A model generated the notes under the pieces. That model had not been told where the DNA came from. It ran no database searches and was given only the letters and a program-made list of their open reading frames with translations. From an uncultured Massilia sp. (GTDB taxonomy: Bacteria > Pseudomonadota > Gammaproteobacteria > Burkholderiales > Burkholderiaceae), in contig CAMLMV010000013.1 in the NCBI GenBank assembly GCA_946481275.1, positions 1-64,000 on the forward strand: 64,000 nt of DNA, read 5' to 3'. The translations under genes were made by a program, and so were the position numbers. Of this stretch, positions 43,008-53,925 are shown piece after piece (the first letter of the stretch is position 1; every line of letters begins with the position of its first letter).

Positions 43008-44219
43008 ATGAATTTTCTCAGCAACATCCTGCACGCCGTGCTGTCCTTCCTGGATGGCGGTCTGTTCGACCTGTCGGTCTGGCAGATGGTCGTGTACACG
43101 CTGGTCGTCACGCACATCACGATCGCCGGCGTGACGATTTACCTGCATCGCCACCAGGCGCACCGCGCGCTGGACCTGCATCCGATCCCGAGCCACTTCT
43201 TCCGTTTCTGGCTGTGGCTGACCACGGGCCAGGTGACCAAGGAATGGGCTGCGGTGCACCGCAAGCACCATGCCAAGTGCGAGACGGTCGATGACCCGCA
43301 CAGCCCGGTGACGCGCGGCATCAAGGAAGTGTTGCTGCGTGGCGCGGAGCTGTATCGCGCCGAAACGAAGAACCAGGAAACGCTGGACAAGTACGGCCAC
43401 GGCTGCCCGAACGACTGGATCGAGAACAACCTGTACACGAAGTACAGCTGGCTGGGTGTGTCGATGCTGCTGCCGCTGAGCGTCGCGCTGTTCGGCGTTG
43501 CCGGCATCACGATCTGGGCCGTGCAGATGCTGTGGATCCCGATCACGGCGGCCGGCATCATCAACGGTATCGGCCACTACTGGGGCTACCGCAACTACGA
43601 CTGCAACGACGCGGCCCGGAACATCATGCCATGGGGCATCATCATCGGCGGTGAAGAGCTGCACAACAACCACCATACGTTCGCCACGTCGGCCAAGCTG
43701 TCGAGCAAGTGGTACGAGTTCGACATCGGCTGGGCGTACATCCGCATGATGGAAATGGTGGGCCTGGCCAAGGTCAAGAAGACCATTCCGAAGCCGAAAC
43801 TGCAAAAGAACAAGCTGGAAGCCGACTTCGACACCCTGCAGGCCGTCATCGCCAACCGCTACGACGTGATGGCGAAATACGCCAAGTCCGTCAAGTATGC
43901 GTTCCGCGAAGAAGTGGAGCACCTGAAGCAAAAAGCCGAGCTGGAATCCCGCTTCCTGAAGAGCTCGCGCAAGCTGATGCAGCGCGAACCGGCCAAGCTG
44001 CAGGCGCCGCAGCAGGCGCAGCTGGTCGAACTGTTCCAGCACAGCAAAGCCCTGGAAACGATGCACCAGATGCGCGTGGAACTGGGCGCGATCTGGGAAC
44101 GCTCGCACTCGACCCGCGACCAGTTGCTGCACCAGCTGCAGGACTGGTGCACCCGCGCCGAAGCGTCGGGCATCAAGGCACTGCAAGAGTTTTCGATGCG
44201 CCTGCGCAGCTATGCGTAA
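43008..44219 (+). CDS. Fatty-acid (acyl-CoA) desaturase with extended C-terminus
   Basis: A 403-residue integral-membrane desaturase. The three histidine boxes that bind the di-iron centre are present: HRHQAH (47-52), HRKHH (84-88) and HNNHH (219-223), with membrane helices around them. It introduces a double bond into acyl chains, adapting membrane fluidity. From about residue 256 there is an unusual tail of about 150 residues rich in Lys, Glu and Gln, predicted to be helical or coiled-coil. A GTGGAG ribosome site precedes the ATG. Confidence 0.92.
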   Translation: MNFLSNILHAVLSFLDGGLFDLSVWQMVVYTLVVTHITIAGVTIYLHRHQAHRALDLHPIPSHFFRFWLWLTTGQVTKEWAAVHRKHHAKCETVDDPHSPVTRGIKEVLLRGAELYRAETKNQETLDKYGHGCPNDWIENNLYTKYSWLGVSMLLPLSVALFGVAGITIWAVQMLWIPITAAGIINGIGHYWGYRNYDCNDAARNIMPWGIIIGGEELHNNHHTFATSAKLSSKWYEFDIGWAYIRMMEMVGLAKVKKTIPKPKLQKNKLEADFDTLQAVIANRYDVMAKYAKSVKYAFREEVEHLKQKAELESRFLKSSRKLMQREPAKLQAPQQAQLVELFQHSKALETMHQMRVELGAIWERSHSTRDQLLHQLQDWCTRAEASGIKALQEFSMRLRSYA

Positions 44220-44241
44220 GCGGTCGATGACCTGAGCAAGA

Positions 44242-44265
44242 ACGGCTCCTGCGGGAGCCGTTTTT
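44242..44265 (+). terminator. Intrinsic terminator after desaturase gene
   Basis: ACGGCTCC-TGCG-GGAGCCGT followed by TTTTT gives a clear Rho-independent terminator 22 bases after the desaturase stop. Confidence 0.93.
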
Positions 44266-45381
44266 CTATCTGCACCCCGTCACGCGGGGCTGTCCGCACG
44301 CGATCATGATCCCCACGTCCGGATTCGCCAGGTAATCGAGGTGCGCCGTCATCGGGTTCTCGATCACGCCCAGCCAGGTGCGGTCGTTCGACACGAGCAC
44401 GTCCGCCACGGCCACGTCCGGTGCCGTGTAGCGGGCGGGCAGCAGGCGGTACGACAGCAAATCGTTCGGATCGGTGAAGGCGACGACGGCCAGTCGCTGC
44501 AGGGTTTCCGCGCGGCGGTTGGGCTGGCGCCGGCGCAGGTCGAGGAAGCGCTGCAAAGCGTCGGCCACCCGTATGTCGCCTACGCGCATGTCCTGCGTCG
44601 CGATCGCCCGCTGCTCCGCCAGGCCCAGGATGGGCAACTGGTTGCCGGCCATGAACAGCAGCCCCAGCCGGCGCGCGGCCTGCTGGCCCAGCGTCCGCGT
44701 CTGCGGCTGCCACGATTCCAGCATGGCGCTCAGCGCGTCGAACAGCATCTTGCTGCCCAGGCTTTCCGCGACGACGACGAGGGGGGCCTCGCTGTCCGGA
44801 TCCTTCTCGAGCACCTGCACGATTGTCCGCACCATCGCGTCGCGGATCGCGACGTGGCTTTCTCCCTGGTAGATGACGGCGTCGGACAGGCAGTCGTTCA
44901 GCAGGCGGTCCTTGACGTAGCCGTTCAGCCAGGCGCGCTTCGGCCGGCAAGCGCCGGCCGCGGTGCAATCCGTCGGCTTGTCCGTCATGTCGACGTCGAG
45001 CTGGTGCTTCAGCCCGGCCGTCAGCGGCGACCACACGAGGGCGTGGAAGCGCACCGTGCCGCCGGCGAGCCTGCGCGTGCGCTCGACGACTTCCACGCGC
45101 GGTGGTGCAGCGGCACTGGCAGGCGCCGGCGCGTGGTCCTCGACGACGCCCGTGATGCGGTCGATCTGGCGCTCGGCCCAGCCCGTATCGTGGGTGCACA
45201 TGCCGTGGACGAGGAGCACGTCGACCGGCCGCGCGCCGGCTTCCGCGACCATGCTGGCGATGCCGGGAAAGGTCGCGCTGTCATGCACGACGACGGGTGG
45301 ACGATAGGGCGTGGAGCAGGCGGCCAGGACGGCAAAGGCGGCCAGGGCAGGCAGGAGCGACAACCGGGTAGGCCACGTCAT
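44266..45381 (-). CDS. Alpha/beta-hydrolase-like lipoprotein
   Basis: A 371-residue envelope protein. The N-terminus is a lipoprotein signal (LAAFAVLAAC, lipobox Cys at about residue 22). LLVHGMCTHDTGW resembles the oxyanion-hole HG of alpha/beta hydrolases, and VVVAESLGSKMLFDAL is a serine nucleophile elbow (xSLG in place of GxSxG). It is probably membrane-anchored and possibly an esterase or lipase. No lid or substrate motif is recognised. The ATG at 45381 follows a GGAG site. Confidence 0.75.
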   Translation of the reverse strand: MTWPTRLSLLPALAAFAVLAACSTPYRPPVVVHDSATFPGIASMVAEAGARPVDVLLVHGMCTHDTGWAERQIDRITGVVEDHAPAPASAAAPPRVEVVERTRRLAGGTVRFHALVWSPLTAGLKHQLDVDMTDKPTDCTAAGACRPKRAWLNGYVKDRLLNDCLSDAVIYQGESHVAIRDAMVRTIVQVLEKDPDSEAPLVVVAESLGSKMLFDALSAMLESWQPQTRTLGQQAARRLGLLFMAGNQLPILGLAEQRAIATQDMRVGDIRVADALQRFLDLRRRQPNRRAETLQRLAVVAFTDPNDLLSYRLLPARYTAPDVAVADVLVSNDRTWLGVIENPMTAHLDYLANPDVGIMIACGQPRVTGCR

Positions 45382-45470
45382 GCAATTCTCCAGCGAAAGT
45401 GGACAATCGACTATAACGAGGCGGGCGAGCCAATCAAATGACCCCAATCAATGGCTCAGAAAAACAAAAA

Positions 45471-45502
45471 AGCCGCGCGCAGTGAAGCGGGCGGCTTTTT
45501 TT
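45471..45502. terminator. Intrinsic terminator after rpmG
   Basis: AGCCGC (45471-45476) pairs with GCGGCT (45491-45496), with T-runs on both sides. On the minus strand it ends the rpmB-rpmG transcript. Confidence 0.85.
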
Positions 45503-45515
45503 GAAAAGAACCAGA

Positions 45516-45683
45516 TTACTTGATCTTGGTTTCTTTGTAGACCACGTGCTTACGAGCTTTCGGGTCGAATTTGGTGATTTCCATCTTCGCCGGCATCGTG
45601 CGCTTGTTCTTGGTCGTGGTGTAGAAGTGACCGGTACCTGCGGTCGATTCCAGTTTGATCTTGTCGCGGCCAGTTTTTGCCAT
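45516..45683 (-). CDS. rpmG: 50S ribosomal protein L33
   Basis: A 55-residue basic protein starting [29 protein letters not shown] and ending [10 protein letters not shown], the normal length and sequence for L33 without the zinc-binding cysteines. It lies 13 bases downstream of rpmB on the same strand; the pair is conserved across bacteria. Confidence 0.97.
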   Translation of the reverse strand: MAKTGRDKIKLESTAGTGHFYTTTKNKRTMPAKMEITKFDPKARKHVVYKETKIK

Positions 45684-45696
45684 GATGACTCCCTAA

Positions 45697-45933
45697 TTAG
45701 ATTTTCTCGCCGCGGGCGCGCAGGTCGGCCAGCACAGCGTCGATGCCGAGCTTGTCGATGACGCGCAGGCCGGCGTTCGAAATACGCAGGGAGACCCAGC
45801 GGTTTTCGGATTCTACGAAGATGCGGCGGTTCTGCAGGTTCGGCAGAAAACGACGCTTGGTTTTGTTGTTGGCGTGGGAGACGTTGTTGCCAACCATCGG
45901 ACCCTTGCCAGTAACTTGGCAAACACGTGCCAT
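45697..45933 (-). CDS. rpmB: 50S ribosomal protein L28
   Basis: A 78-residue protein with the L28 signature: [20 protein letters not shown], then RRFLPNLQ and a basic C-terminus. The ATG at 45933 has a canonical AAGGAG ribosome site. It is the first gene of the rpmB-rpmG operon. Confidence 0.97.
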   Translation of the reverse strand: MARVCQVTGKGPMVGNNVSHANNKTKRRFLPNLQNRRIFVESENRWVSLRISNAGLRVIDKLGIDAVLADLRARGEKI

Positions 45934-46091
45934 AGCGCACTCCTTGAATAAACTTCCACAATCGGAAAAACGAGAGTATAGCTTGAAAACCGTCGAGTAA
46001 TCAACAACTTGCGGAAAAAAATTGTTAATCAATAAATCGACTGGATTTAACAATCGTGAACTTTCGCAATGTTTGCTTCGTAAGGGCTTGT

Positions 46092-46631
46092 TTACACACT
46101 GTTATTCGCGCGTCCGACATGCGCGACGAGCGCCTGCAGCGCGCTGGTGATCGGCGCCGCGAAGCGTGGTTCGGACGCAATGTGGTCCGGGTCGACGCGC
46201 GAGCCGATGACGGGAATGCGCAGGCAGGCGTCGAGGACGAGGTCGGCCGACATCGTGCGTAGCGTCTCTTTCAGCGCTTCGTCCGCGTGAAAGGATTGAT
46301 ACGACGGGTTCAGCACGGCCACCGGCTTTTCCGCGAACGGCGCGTGGTTCACGACCCAGTCCAGCGTGTTCTTGATGGTGCCCGAGACGCCGTGCGCGTA
46401 CTCGGGGCTGGCGATGAGGAGGGCATCGGCCGCCGTGATCGCTTCCTGCAGCGCGCGCACGCCGGACGGGATATCGGTGCGCTCGGGATTGAACAAGGGG
46501 AAGTCCTTGTGGTGTTCGAAGAGGTCGATGACGACGCCGGCGGGCGCGAGTTCGCGGCAGGCGCGCAGCAGGCCGCCGCTCATCGAACGGCTACGCTGGC
46601 TGCCGCAGAGGGCAAGGATATGGAGGGACAT
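46092..46631 (-). CDS. NADPH-dependent FMN reductase family protein
   Basis: A 179-residue flavodoxin-like protein. [19 protein letters not shown] forms the phosphate loop for FMN, and [23 protein letters not shown] is the conserved flavin-ring loop of the NADPH-dependent FMN reductase family. It reduces flavins or quinones with NADPH, possibly in oxidative-stress defence. It is located 24 bases from radC. Confidence 0.92.
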   Translation of the reverse strand: MSLHILALCGSQRSRSMSGGLLRACRELAPAGVVIDLFEHHKDFPLFNPERTDIPSGVRALQEAITAADALLIASPEYAHGVSGTIKNTLDWVVNHAPFAEKPVAVLNPSYQSFHADEALKETLRTMSADLVLDACLRIPVIGSRVDPDHIASEPRFAAPITSALQALVAHVGRANNSV

Positions 46632-46655
46632 GAACTCATATTAGCTCAGATGAGC

Positions 46656-47330
46656 TCAGATCTGCCCATGTTCCGCGAAGGAATGGACGAGCGGTCCGGC
46701 GACGATGAAATGGTCGAGCACGCGGATGTCCACGAGACTGAGCGCCTTCACCAGGGCGCCCGTCAGGCGCAGGTCGGCGTCGCTCGGCTCCGGCAGGCCG
46801 GACGGGTGGTTGTGTGCGAGGATCACGCTGGCCGCGTTGTAGTCCAGCGCCTCGATGACGACTTCGCGCGGGTAGACGCTCGTCTGCGTGAGCGTGCCGC
46901 GGAACAGTTCGCGGTCGGCGATCAGGCGATGTTTGACGTCCAGGAACAGGACGACGAAGGATTCATGGCGCTGGCCGCCCAGCTTGATGCGCAGGTAGCG
47001 CTTGACGAGCTCGGGCGAGCCGAACGCCTCTCCCGCCTGCAATTGCTCGGCGATGGCGCGCCGGGCCAGTTCCATCACGGCCTGCAATTGCGCATATTTC
47101 GCCATGCCGAGGCCGTGCACCTCGGCACAATCGCCCAGGGTCGCGCCGAACAGGCCGTGCAGCGAGCCGAAGTGTTGCAGGATGTCGCGGCCCAGTTCCA
47201 CCGCGCTCTTGCCGCGCACACCCACGCGCAGCAGCAGTGCCAGCAGTTCCGGATCCGACAACGCCTGCGCCCCTTCGCGTACGAGCCGTTCGCGCGGCCG
47301 GGTCTGCTCCGGCCAGTCTTCGATTCCCAT
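46656..47330 (-). CDS. radC: RadC-type JAMM-domain protein
   Basis: A 224-residue protein with an N-terminal helix-hairpin-helix region (about 15-95) and a C-terminal JAMM metalloprotease-like domain with [15 protein letters not shown], the zinc motif. The family name implies DNA repair, but the role is uncertain; the motif is intact here. The ATG at 47330 (MGIEDWPEQ) is the usual RadC start. Confidence 0.93.
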   Translation of the reverse strand: MGIEDWPEQTRPRERLVREGAQALSDPELLALLLRVGVRGKSAVELGRDILQHFGSLHGLFGATLGDCAEVHGLGMAKYAQLQAVMELARRAIAEQLQAGEAFGSPELVKRYLRIKLGGQRHESFVVLFLDVKHRLIADRELFRGTLTQTSVYPREVVIEALDYNAASVILAHNHPSGLPEPSDADLRLTGALVKALSLVDIRVLDHFIVAGPLVHSFAEHGQI

Positions 47331-47530
47331 CCGAGCCCTCCATGCAAGACCGTGCATTATTCGCGCGATGGGAATGGGACGGTTTGGGCAGGCGCAAGCC
47401 GGTGACGGTGACGTTTTTGCAAGTGCAACTGATCGGCGACAGAAATCGCAACAACTGAGCGCGACAGCTGAGGCGGGACGGGCACGGGTGGCTTACAATA
47501 GCGGTTTGCACGTCAACCGAACACGCAACA

Positions 47531-47986
47531 ATGTCCTCCACTAACGCTCCCGTCGTCACCGAATCGTCGTACCTGACCCTCCATTACCGTCTTGCCACCG
47601 CCGACGGTAACGACATCGTCACGACCTTCGGCAGCACCCCGGCCACCCTGCTGCTGGGCCAGGGCCAGCTCGCCCCGTTCCTCGAGCAGCGCCTGCTCGG
47701 CCTGGCCGAAGGCACGCACACGACGTTCGACCTGACGCCTGCCGAAGGATTCGGCGAGCGCAATCCCGACCTGATCCAGGTCGTGACGAAAAAGACCCTG
47801 GACGAGAATTCGGAACCGGATGCCGATTACCAGGTCGGCGACCTCGTCGACTTCCGCGCGCCGGGCGGCGGCCGTTTTGCCGGCGTGCTGCGCGAACTGC
47901 GCGCCGACGACGCCGTGTTCGACTTCAACCATCCGCTGGCCGGCCAGCCGCTGAAGTTCGAAGTCCAGCTGATTTCCGTCCTCTGA
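47531..47986 (+). CDS. fkpB: FKBP-type peptidyl-prolyl cis-trans isomerase, SlpA-like
   Basis: A 151-residue protein with an N-terminal FKBP domain ([21 protein letters not shown]) and an IF/insert loop as in SlyD/SlpA proteins. [21 protein letters not shown] and [19 protein letters not shown] are the conserved C-terminal strands. It assists protein folding. The next gene, ispH, begins 20 bases after the stop; this fkpB-ispH pair is a conserved operon in proteobacteria. Confidence 0.95.
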   Translation: MSSTNAPVVTESSYLTLHYRLATADGNDIVTTFGSTPATLLLGQGQLAPFLEQRLLGLAEGTHTTFDLTPAEGFGERNPDLIQVVTKKTLDENSEPDADYQVGDLVDFRAPGGGRFAGVLRELRADDAVFDFNHPLAGQPLKFEVQLISVL

Positions 47987-48006
47987 CCACAGCCCATCAC
48001 CGATAC

Positions 48007-48954
48007 ATGGAAAACGAGATCCTGTTAGCCCAGCCGCGCGGCTTCTGCGCCGGCGTCGACCGTGCGATCGAGATCGTCGAGCGTGCCCTGCAGCAGTTCG
48101 GCGCGCCCATCTACGTGCGCCACGAAATCGTCCACAACGCCTACGTCGTCAACGACCTGCGCAACAAGGGCGCCATCTTCATCGAAGACCTGGACGACGT
48201 CCCGGCCGGCAACACGCTCGTGTTTTCCGCGCACGGCGTGTCGAAGGCCGTGCGCGAGGAAGCCGAGTCGCGCGGCCTGAAGGTCTATGACGCCACGTGC
48301 CCGCTCGTCACCAAGGTGCACGTGGAAGTGGCCAAGATGCGCAAGCAGGGCGCCGAGATCGTCATGATCGGCCACGCCGGCCACCCGGAAGTCGAGGGCA
48401 CGATGGGCCAGGCGGAAGAGGGCATGCACCTCGTCGAGACGGTCGACGACGTGGCGAAGCTGAACGTCGCCAATCCCGACCTGCTGGCCTATGTGTCGCA
48501 GACGACCCTGTCCGTCGACGACACCGCGGAAATCATCACCGCGCTCAAGGCCCGTTTCCCGAACATCGTCGAGCCGAAGAAGGGCGACATCTGCTACGCC
48601 ACGACGAACCGCCAGGAAGCCGTGAAATTCATGGCGCCCCAGGTGGAAGTCGTGATCGTCGTCGGCAGCCCGAACAGCTCGAACTCGAACCGCCTGCGCG
48701 AAGTGGCGGACAAGATGGGCACGCCGGCCCACATGGTCGACAACGCCGCCGGCATCGATCCGGCCTGGATCGCCGGCAAGAAGCGCATCGGCGTCACGGC
48801 CGGCGCGTCGGCCCCGGAAGTGCTCGTGCAAGCCGTCATCGAGCGCCTGAAGGAACTGGGCGCCGCCAGCGTGCGCGCGCTCGAGGGCGTCGAAGAGAAC
48901 GTCACGTTCCCGCTACCCAAGGGCCTGGACGGCGGCAAGGCGGCCGCTGCCTGA
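48007..48954 (+). CDS. ispH: 4-hydroxy-3-methylbut-2-enyl diphosphate reductase
   Basis: A 315-residue [4Fe-4S] enzyme catalysing the last step of the non-mevalonate isoprenoid pathway, producing IPP and DMAPP. The three cluster cysteines are Cys14 (GFCAGVDRA), Cys98 ([11 protein letters not shown]) and Cys196 ([11 protein letters not shown]). The conserved [13 protein letters not shown] and TAGASAPE loops are present. It is downstream of fkpB and eight bases before apt. Confidence 0.97.
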   Translation: MENEILLAQPRGFCAGVDRAIEIVERALQQFGAPIYVRHEIVHNAYVVNDLRNKGAIFIEDLDDVPAGNTLVFSAHGVSKAVREEAESRGLKVYDATCPLVTKVHVEVAKMRKQGAEIVMIGHAGHPEVEGTMGQAEEGMHLVETVDDVAKLNVANPDLLAYVSQTTLSVDDTAEIITALKARFPNIVEPKKGDICYATTNRQEAVKFMAPQVEVVIVVGSPNSSNSNRLREVADKMGTPAHMVDNAAGIDPAWIAGKKRIGVTAGASAPEVLVQAVIERLKELGAASVRALEGVEENVTFPLPKGLDGGKAAAA

Positions 48955-48962
48955 TCGATCCG

Positions 48963-49505
48963 ATGAACGTATTCGACCTGCGACCGCGCTCGCCCTCCGG
49001 TTTCGACGCCATTCCGCTGGAATTCTTCCAGGATTACCCGGAACCGGGCGTCAACTTCATCGACGTGGGCTGCGTCTTCGACAATCCGACCCACTGGCAG
49101 CTCGCCATCGACGCGCTGACCGAACGCACGGCCCACCTCGACGTCGACTTCCTCCTCGCGATGGATGCGCGCGGCTTCATGCTCGCGGGCGCGCTCGCGT
49201 ACCAGCGCGGCATCGGCTTCGCGATGGCGCGCAAACCGGGCAAGCTGCCGGGCGCCGCGATCGGCATCGATTACCAGCGCGAGTACGGCAGCGCCACGAT
49301 CGAGATCCAGCCGGAGCGCATCAAGGGCCGGCGCGTGCTGATCGTCGACGACGTGCTGGCCACGGGCGGCACGATCGAGGCGGCAGCGACCTTGTTGCGC
49401 CGCATCGGCAAGGATGTCGTCGGTGCCGCGGCCCTGTTCGACGTCGCGTTTTTCAAGGACAAGCGCGATCTGACCATGCCGGTGGTGACCCTGCGCGACG
49501 TGTAA
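48963..49505 (+). CDS. apt: Adenine phosphoribosyltransferase
   Basis: A 180-residue purine-salvage enzyme converting adenine and PRPP to AMP. Family landmarks include DYPEPGVNFIDV, the base-binding ARKPGKLPGAA and the PRPP-binding VLIVDDVLATGGTIEAA. It is part of the fkpB-ispH-apt operon. The start at 48963 is eight bases after ispH. Confidence 0.9.
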   Translation: MNVFDLRPRSPSGFDAIPLEFFQDYPEPGVNFIDVGCVFDNPTHWQLAIDALTERTAHLDVDFLLAMDARGFMLAGALAYQRGIGFAMARKPGKLPGAAIGIDYQREYGSATIEIQPERIKGRRVLIVDDVLATGGTIEAAATLLRRIGKDVVGAAALFDVAFFKDKRDLTMPVVTLRDV

Positions 49506-49558
49506 ATCCGAAGAACGCATCTGTTATGATGACGTCCGGAATTATGTAGCTTGACTGG

Positions 49559-49587
49559 CGGCACTCGTACCACGGGTGCCGTTTTTG
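49559..49587 (+). terminator. Intrinsic terminator between apt and livH
   Basis: CGGCACTCGT-ACC-ACGGGTGCCG followed by TTTTT forms a 10-bp stem. It ends the fkpB-ispH-apt transcript 54 bases after apt. It could alternatively act as an attenuator for livH, 27 bases downstream. Confidence 0.85.
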
Positions 49588-49613
49588 TTAGTTCGAAAGG
49601 AAACCACACAAGC

Positions 49614-50543
49614 ATGGAAACTTTTGTCCAACAGATCCTGAACGGGCTGGTGCTGGGCAGCATGTATGCGCTCGTCGCACTCGGCTACACGATGGTCTAC
49701 GGCGTGCTCAACCTCATCAACTTCGCCCACGGCGACGTGCTGATGATCGGCGCCATGGTCGGCCTGTCGATCCTGAAACTGCTGGACGGCGTCTTTCCCG
49801 GCCTGCCCGGCGGCGTGCAGCTGGCCATCGCCATCGTCGGCGCCATCCCCGTCACGATGCTCGTGAACGTCCTCATCGAACGCATCGCCTACCGCCGCCT
49901 GCGCAACGCACCGCGCCTGGCGCCCCTGATCACCGCGATCGGCGTGTCGATCCTGCTGCAGACGTTCGCCATGATGATCTGGGGCCGCAGCCCGCTGCCG
50001 TTCCCGCAACTGCTGTCGTCCGACCCGGTCAATGTCGGCGGCGCCGTGATCTCGCACACGCAGGTGCTGCTGCTCGTGCTGGCCGCCGCCGCGATGGTCG
50101 GCCTTGTCTTCCTCGTCGAGAAGACCCGGATGGGCCGCGCGATGCGCGCCGTCGCCGAAAATCCGCGCGTGGCCGGGCTGATGGGCGTGGACTCCAACCG
50201 CGTCATCGTCGCCACGTTCGCCCTCGGCGCCGCGCTGGCAGCCGTCGCCGGCGTGATGTGGGGCGCGAATTATGCGTCGATCCAGTTCGCGATGGGCACC
50301 GTGCCGGGCATGAAGGCATTCTCGGCGGCCGTGCTGGGTGGTATCGGCAATATCTACGGCGCCATGATCGGCGGGATCGTCCTGGGCATTATCGAAAGCC
50401 TCGGCGCCGGCTATATCGGCGACCTGACCGGCGGCTTCCTCGGCAGCCACTACCAGGACATCTTCGCGTTCGTCGTGCTGATCCTCGTGCTGACCGTGCG
50501 TCCGTCCGGCATCATGGGCGAGCGCGTGGCCGACCGCGCGTAA
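49614..50543 (+). CDS. livH: Branched-chain amino-acid ABC transporter permease LivH
   Basis: A 309-residue permease with about eight to nine membrane spans. LVLGSMYALVALGYTMVYGVLNLINFAHGD is the well-known LivH N-terminal signature, and the EAA-like loop near AVAENPRVAGLMGVD contacts the ATPase. The first gene of livHMGF. The ATG follows a GAAAGGA site. Confidence 0.96.
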   Translation: METFVQQILNGLVLGSMYALVALGYTMVYGVLNLINFAHGDVLMIGAMVGLSILKLLDGVFPGLPGGVQLAIAIVGAIPVTMLVNVLIERIAYRRLRNAPRLAPLITAIGVSILLQTFAMMIWGRSPLPFPQLLSSDPVNVGGAVISHTQVLLLVLAAAAMVGLVFLVEKTRMGRAMRAVAENPRVAGLMGVDSNRVIVATFALGAALAAVAGVMWGANYASIQFAMGTVPGMKAFSAAVLGGIGNIYGAMIGGIVLGIIESLGAGYIGDLTGGFLGSHYQDIFAFVVLILVLTVRPSGIMGERVADRA

Positions 50544-50555
50544 GGAGATATATCC

Positions 50556-51763
<1,208 letters not shown>

Positions 51764-51767
<4 letters not shown>

Positions 51768-52531
51768 GCGACATCCTGCTGAACATCTCCGGCGTCAATA
51801 AACGCTTCGGCGGCCTGCAAGCCCTGACGGACGTCGGCATCAAGATCATGAAAGGCCAGATCTATGGCCTGATCGGCCCGAACGGCGCCGGCAAGACGAC
51901 GTTCTTCAACGTGATCACGGGTCTCTATCAACCGGACACGGGCACATTCGAGCTGGACGGCAAGCCATATTCTCCGTCCGCGCCGCACGCCGTCGCCAAG
52001 GCCGGCATCGCGCGCACGTTCCAGAACATCCGCCTGTTCGGTGAAATGTCCGCGCTGGAAAACGTGATGGTCGGACGCCACGTGCGCACGCACCAGGGCG
52101 TGTTCGGCGCCATCTTCCGCCACGGCGCCGCGCGCCGGGAAGAGGCCGCGATCCGCGCCCGCGCGCAGGAGTTACTGGACTTCGTCGGCATCGGGCAGTT
52201 CGCCCAGCGCACGGCGCGCTTCCTGTCGTACGGCGACCAGCGCCGGCTGGAAATCGCGCGCGCACTGGCGACGGAACCAAAGCTGCTCGCGCTGGACGAG
52301 CCCGCTGCCGGCATGAATGCGACGGAAAAGGTGGCGCTGCGCGAACTGCTGGTCAAGATCCAGGGCGCGGGCATCACGATCCTGCTGATCGAACACGACG
52401 TGAAACTCATGATGGGGCTGTGCGACCGCATCTCGGTGCTGGAGTACGGCAAGCTGATCGCGGAAGGGCTGCCGGCCGAGATCCAGAAGAACCAGGCCGT
52501 CATCGAAGCCTATCTTGGAGGTGCCCACTGA
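51764..52531 (+). CDS. livG: Branched-chain amino-acid ABC transporter ATPase LivG
   Basis: A 255-residue ATPase. Walker A is GPNGAGKTT, the ABC signature LSYGDQRRLEIARAL is the LivG-specific variant, and Walker B LLALDEPAAGMN follows. Its stop TGA shares one base with the livF ATG. Confidence 0.96.
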
Positions 52532-53253
52532 TGGCCGATAATGTCTTGAAAATTTCCGGCCTGAAGGTGGCGTACGGTGGCATCAAGGCCGTCAAAGGGA
52601 TCGACCTGGAAGTCAACCGCGGCGAACTCGTCACGCTGATCGGCGCCAACGGCGCGGGCAAGACGACGACCCTGAAGGCGATCACGGGCACGCTGCCGCC
52701 GTGCAAGGTCGAAGGCACGATCACCTATCTCGGCCAGGCGCTGAATGCCAACAAATCGTTCAAGCTCGTCGAGCAGAAGCTCGCGATGGTGCCGGAAGGC
52801 CGCGGCGTGTTCACGCGCATGACGATCCACGAAAACCTGCTGATGGGAGCGTACACGCGCAACGACAAGGCCGGGATCGAGGCCGACATCGAGAAGTGGT
52901 ACACGGTGTTCCCGCGCCTGAAGGAGAGATCCGCTCAACTGGCCGGCACGCTGTCCGGCGGCGAGCAGCAGATGCTGGCGATGGCGCGCGCGCTGATGTG
53001 CCATCCGACCCTGCTGCTGCTGGACGAGCCGTCGATGGGCCTCGCGCCGATCATGGTCGAGAAGATCTTCGAGGTGATCCGCGACGTGTCGAAGCAGGGC
53101 ATCACGGTCCTGCTCGTGGAACAGAACGCAAAGCTGGCGCTGCAGGCGGCGCACCGCGCTTATGTGATGGAGTCGGGCGCGATCACGATGACGGGGAATG
53201 CGCTCGACATGCTGCATGATCCGCGCGTTCAGGTAGCTTACCTCGGCGAATAA
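52531..53253 (+). CDS. livF: Branched-chain amino-acid ABC transporter ATPase LivF
   Basis: A 240-residue ATPase with Walker A GANGAGKTT, signature LSGGEQQMLAMARAL and Walker B LLLLDEPSMGLAP. It completes the livHMGF set. The periplasmic binding protein gene livK is not in this window. Confidence 0.96.
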   Translation: MADNVLKISGLKVAYGGIKAVKGIDLEVNRGELVTLIGANGAGKTTTLKAITGTLPPCKVEGTITYLGQALNANKSFKLVEQKLAMVPEGRGVFTRMTIHENLLMGAYTRNDKAGIEADIEKWYTVFPRLKERSAQLAGTLSGGEQQMLAMARALMCHPTLLLLDEPSMGLAPIMVEKIFEVIRDVSKQGITVLLVEQNAKLALQAAHRAYVMESGAITMTGNALDMLHDPRVQVAYLGE

Positions 53254-53270
53254 ATCCGGTAGCAACATAA

Positions 53271-53309
53271 CGAACGGCCCGGAACCGCTTGCGCGGTCCG
53301 GGCCGTTCG
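53271..53309. repeat. Long inverted repeat after livF
   Basis: CGAACGGCCCGG and CCGGGCCGTTCG flank an inner ACCGC-TTGC-GCGGT hairpin, giving about 17 base pairs with one bulged A. There is no U-run, so it may be a mRNA-end stabiliser, a Rho-assisted stop or a repeat family element. It sits between livF and the convergent phasin gene. Confidence 0.8.
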
Positions 53310-53349
53310 GCTTCCAGGAGGGGAAGCAGCGCGGTGTAAAACTTACAGC

Positions 53350-53925
53350 TTAGGCAGCAGCAGCCGAGTTGGCGGCAGCGCCAGCCTTGCGGGTGGCTTG
53401 CGTGAACTGCGACACGGCGGCGTTCAGGTTCGATTCGATCGCCTCGACGGCCTGCTTGGTCGTCTTGGTGAACTGCTCGTAGCCGGCGTTGGCGTTGCTG
53501 ATGGCGGTTTTCAGGGCCGAGACATAGGTCTCCGAACCGGCCGGGGCGTTCTTGGTCACTTCGTCGACCAGCGAGATCACCTTGCGGTTGACTTCAGCGA
53601 ACTGGCTTTCGGCGGCTTTCGAGAACTCGGCGCCGGTGTCGGCGGCGATCGATGCCACCTGGCGGCTGTAGGCCAGGGCTTTTTCAGCAGCCGGTTGGGC
53701 TTGCGAAGCCGACACGGCGAAGAATTCCTGGGCATCCTTGACAGCCAGCAGCTGACGCGTGGTTGCCGACGAGTCTTCGATGGCGGCCTTGACGGTGTTG
53801 ATGTTCAGGTCCACCAGCTTTTCCACGCCTTCGAAGGTCTTGGAGGTCAGGGCCGAAAACAGGGCGAACTGGGATTCGAGGTTGGCTTTGGTCGCGTTCG
53901 AAAACTGCTCAGGGAATGCAAACAT
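53350..53925 (-). CDS. Phasin (PHB granule-associated protein)
   Basis: A 191-residue alpha-helical protein beginning MFAFPEQFSNATKANLESQF, the typical start of betaproteobacterial phasins (phasin_2 family). Most of it is predicted amphipathic helix, ending in an Ala-rich tail. It coats polyhydroxyalkanoate granules. I chose ATG 53925 (with a GGAG site) rather than the upstream ATG at 54060. No phaC or phaR is nearby. Confidence 0.92.
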   Translation of the reverse strand: MFAFPEQFSNATKANLESQFALFSALTSKTFEGVEKLVDLNINTVKAAIEDSSATTRQLLAVKDAQEFFAVSASQAQPAAEKALAYSRQVASIAADTGAEFSKAAESQFAEVNRKVISLVDEVTKNAPAGSETYVSALKTAISNANAGYEQFTKTTKQAVEAIESNLNAAVSQFTQATRKAGAAANSAAAA

